Positions 12,610 to 12,878 of a stretch of DNA of 12,878 nucleotides are shown piece by piece. Position numbers and translations under genes: made by a program. The stretch covers positions 1 through 12,878 of the forward strand of contig QQUD01000218.1 of NCBI GenBank assembly GCA_008501785.1. Direction: 5' to 3'. The notes beneath the pieces were generated by a model. The model saw only the letters and a list, made by a program, of their open reading frames with translations. It was not told the origin of the DNA and did no database searches. Positions within the stretch are counted from its first letter, which is position 1, and every line of letters starts with the position of its first letter. This DNA comes from Chloroflexota bacterium. GTDB lineage: Bacteria > Chloroflexota > Anaerolineae > Promineifilales > Promineifilaceae.

Positions 12610-12655
12610 GGAGTGGAGGCTTTAGCCGGAACGTTCCGGCTAAAGTCTTCACTCC
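12610..12655. repeat. 46-bp near-perfect palindrome
   Basis: Each 23-base arm meets the other at AACGTT with essentially no loop; the only two departures are G-T pairs, so as RNA all bases can pair. The centre reads GCCGGAACGTTCCGGC. It lies between the copZ hairpin and the copA start and resembles intergenic REP-type or miniature-element palindromes. It is not the AACGGCCGTT motif. Confidence 0.75.
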
Positions 12656-12673
12656 AAGAAAATAGGGATAATT

Positions 12674-12878
12674 ATGACTGAAAAACAAATCACACTACCT
12701 GTGATTGGCATGACCTGTGCGAATTGTGTGGCTGCTGTTGAGCGAAACACAAAAAAAGTGGATGGTGTGACAAATGCAACCGTGAACTTTGCCAGTGAAA
12801 AAGTAACGTTCACCTATGATCCGCACGTTGTTAAAGCGCACGATGTGTCTGGACATGTGGGAGCTCGTGTGGAACGGG
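12674..12878 (+). CDS. copA: Copper-exporting P-type ATPase, N-terminal part
   Basis: A frame opening with ATG at 12674 (AGGG about 6 bases upstream) runs without a stop to the window's end, 68 codons seen. It encodes a heavy-metal-associated domain with GMTCANC, the Cu(I)-binding CxxC, and VERNTKKVDGVTNATVNFAS, the usual helix and strand after it. With csoR and copZ just upstream this is very probably CopA, the copper-efflux ATPase; the transport domains lie beyond the window. The third HMA strand ends VSGHVGARVER, slightly unusual for the family. Expression is probably copper-induced through the promoter at 11983-12011. Confidence 0.88.
   Translation, partial: MTEKQITLPVIGMTCANCVAAVERNTKKVDGVTNATVNFASEKVTFTYDPHVVKAHDVSGHVGARVER

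Overview
This is a bacterial chromosomal window of moderate GC with mostly minus-strand genes. It carries a SpoVR/YhbH/PrkA cluster, a CarD-type RNA polymerase regulator, a CsoR copper operon and many repeat-rich spacers. There is no rRNA, tRNA or CRISPR array. The gene mix and the dense AACGGCCGTT palindrome suggest a Chloroflexota-like (Anaerolineae-type) genome; that is an impression from content, with low confidence.

Layout from left to right. (1) 14-715: a MazF/PemK toxin with a DUF2281 antitoxin (minus) and a promoter whose spacer holds an 18-bp palindrome. (2) 905-2108: a LysE-family exporter and an Lrp/AsnC regulator (minus), a common regulator/exporter pair. (3) 2285-3455: a TrmH/SpoU rRNA/tRNA 2'-O-methyltransferase (plus) with its own promoter, a 7-codon leader ORF, a hairpin-rich leader and a strong terminator. 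(4) 3456-4097: a gene-poor spacer with two near-identical short SD-led ORFs, tandem hairpins and a broken transposase remnant. (5) 4098-8875: the operon prkA - yhbH (DUF444) - spoVR (minus), preceded by a spacer with an intrinsic terminator only about 70 bp ahead of prkA. (6) 9190-10221: an ECF-like sigma factor and a soluble zinc-finger anti-sigma (minus) ending in a terminator. (7) 10302-11717: an alpha/beta hydrolase and a CarD-like regulator (minus). (8) 11983-12878: csoR - copZ - copA (plus, copA cut by the window end), with a clear promoter and a G/C-tract CsoR operator at the start site.

Two genome-scale signals overlay the genes. The octamer ACGGCCGT occurs 17 times by eye (mostly as AACGGCCGTT), where about 0.2 would be expected by chance. 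Inside genes it is nearly always read in one of two frames, as Thr-Ala-Val or x-Gly-Arg. The spacers carry degenerate 7-bp-phased repeats, each spacer with its own heptamer family and several folding into long perfect hairpins. This combination resembles the HIP1 octamer and the STRR heptamers of cyanobacteria, but the sequences differ. No complete new multi-gene system was recognised; the most unusual material is the repeats, the short leader ORFs and the structured spacers.
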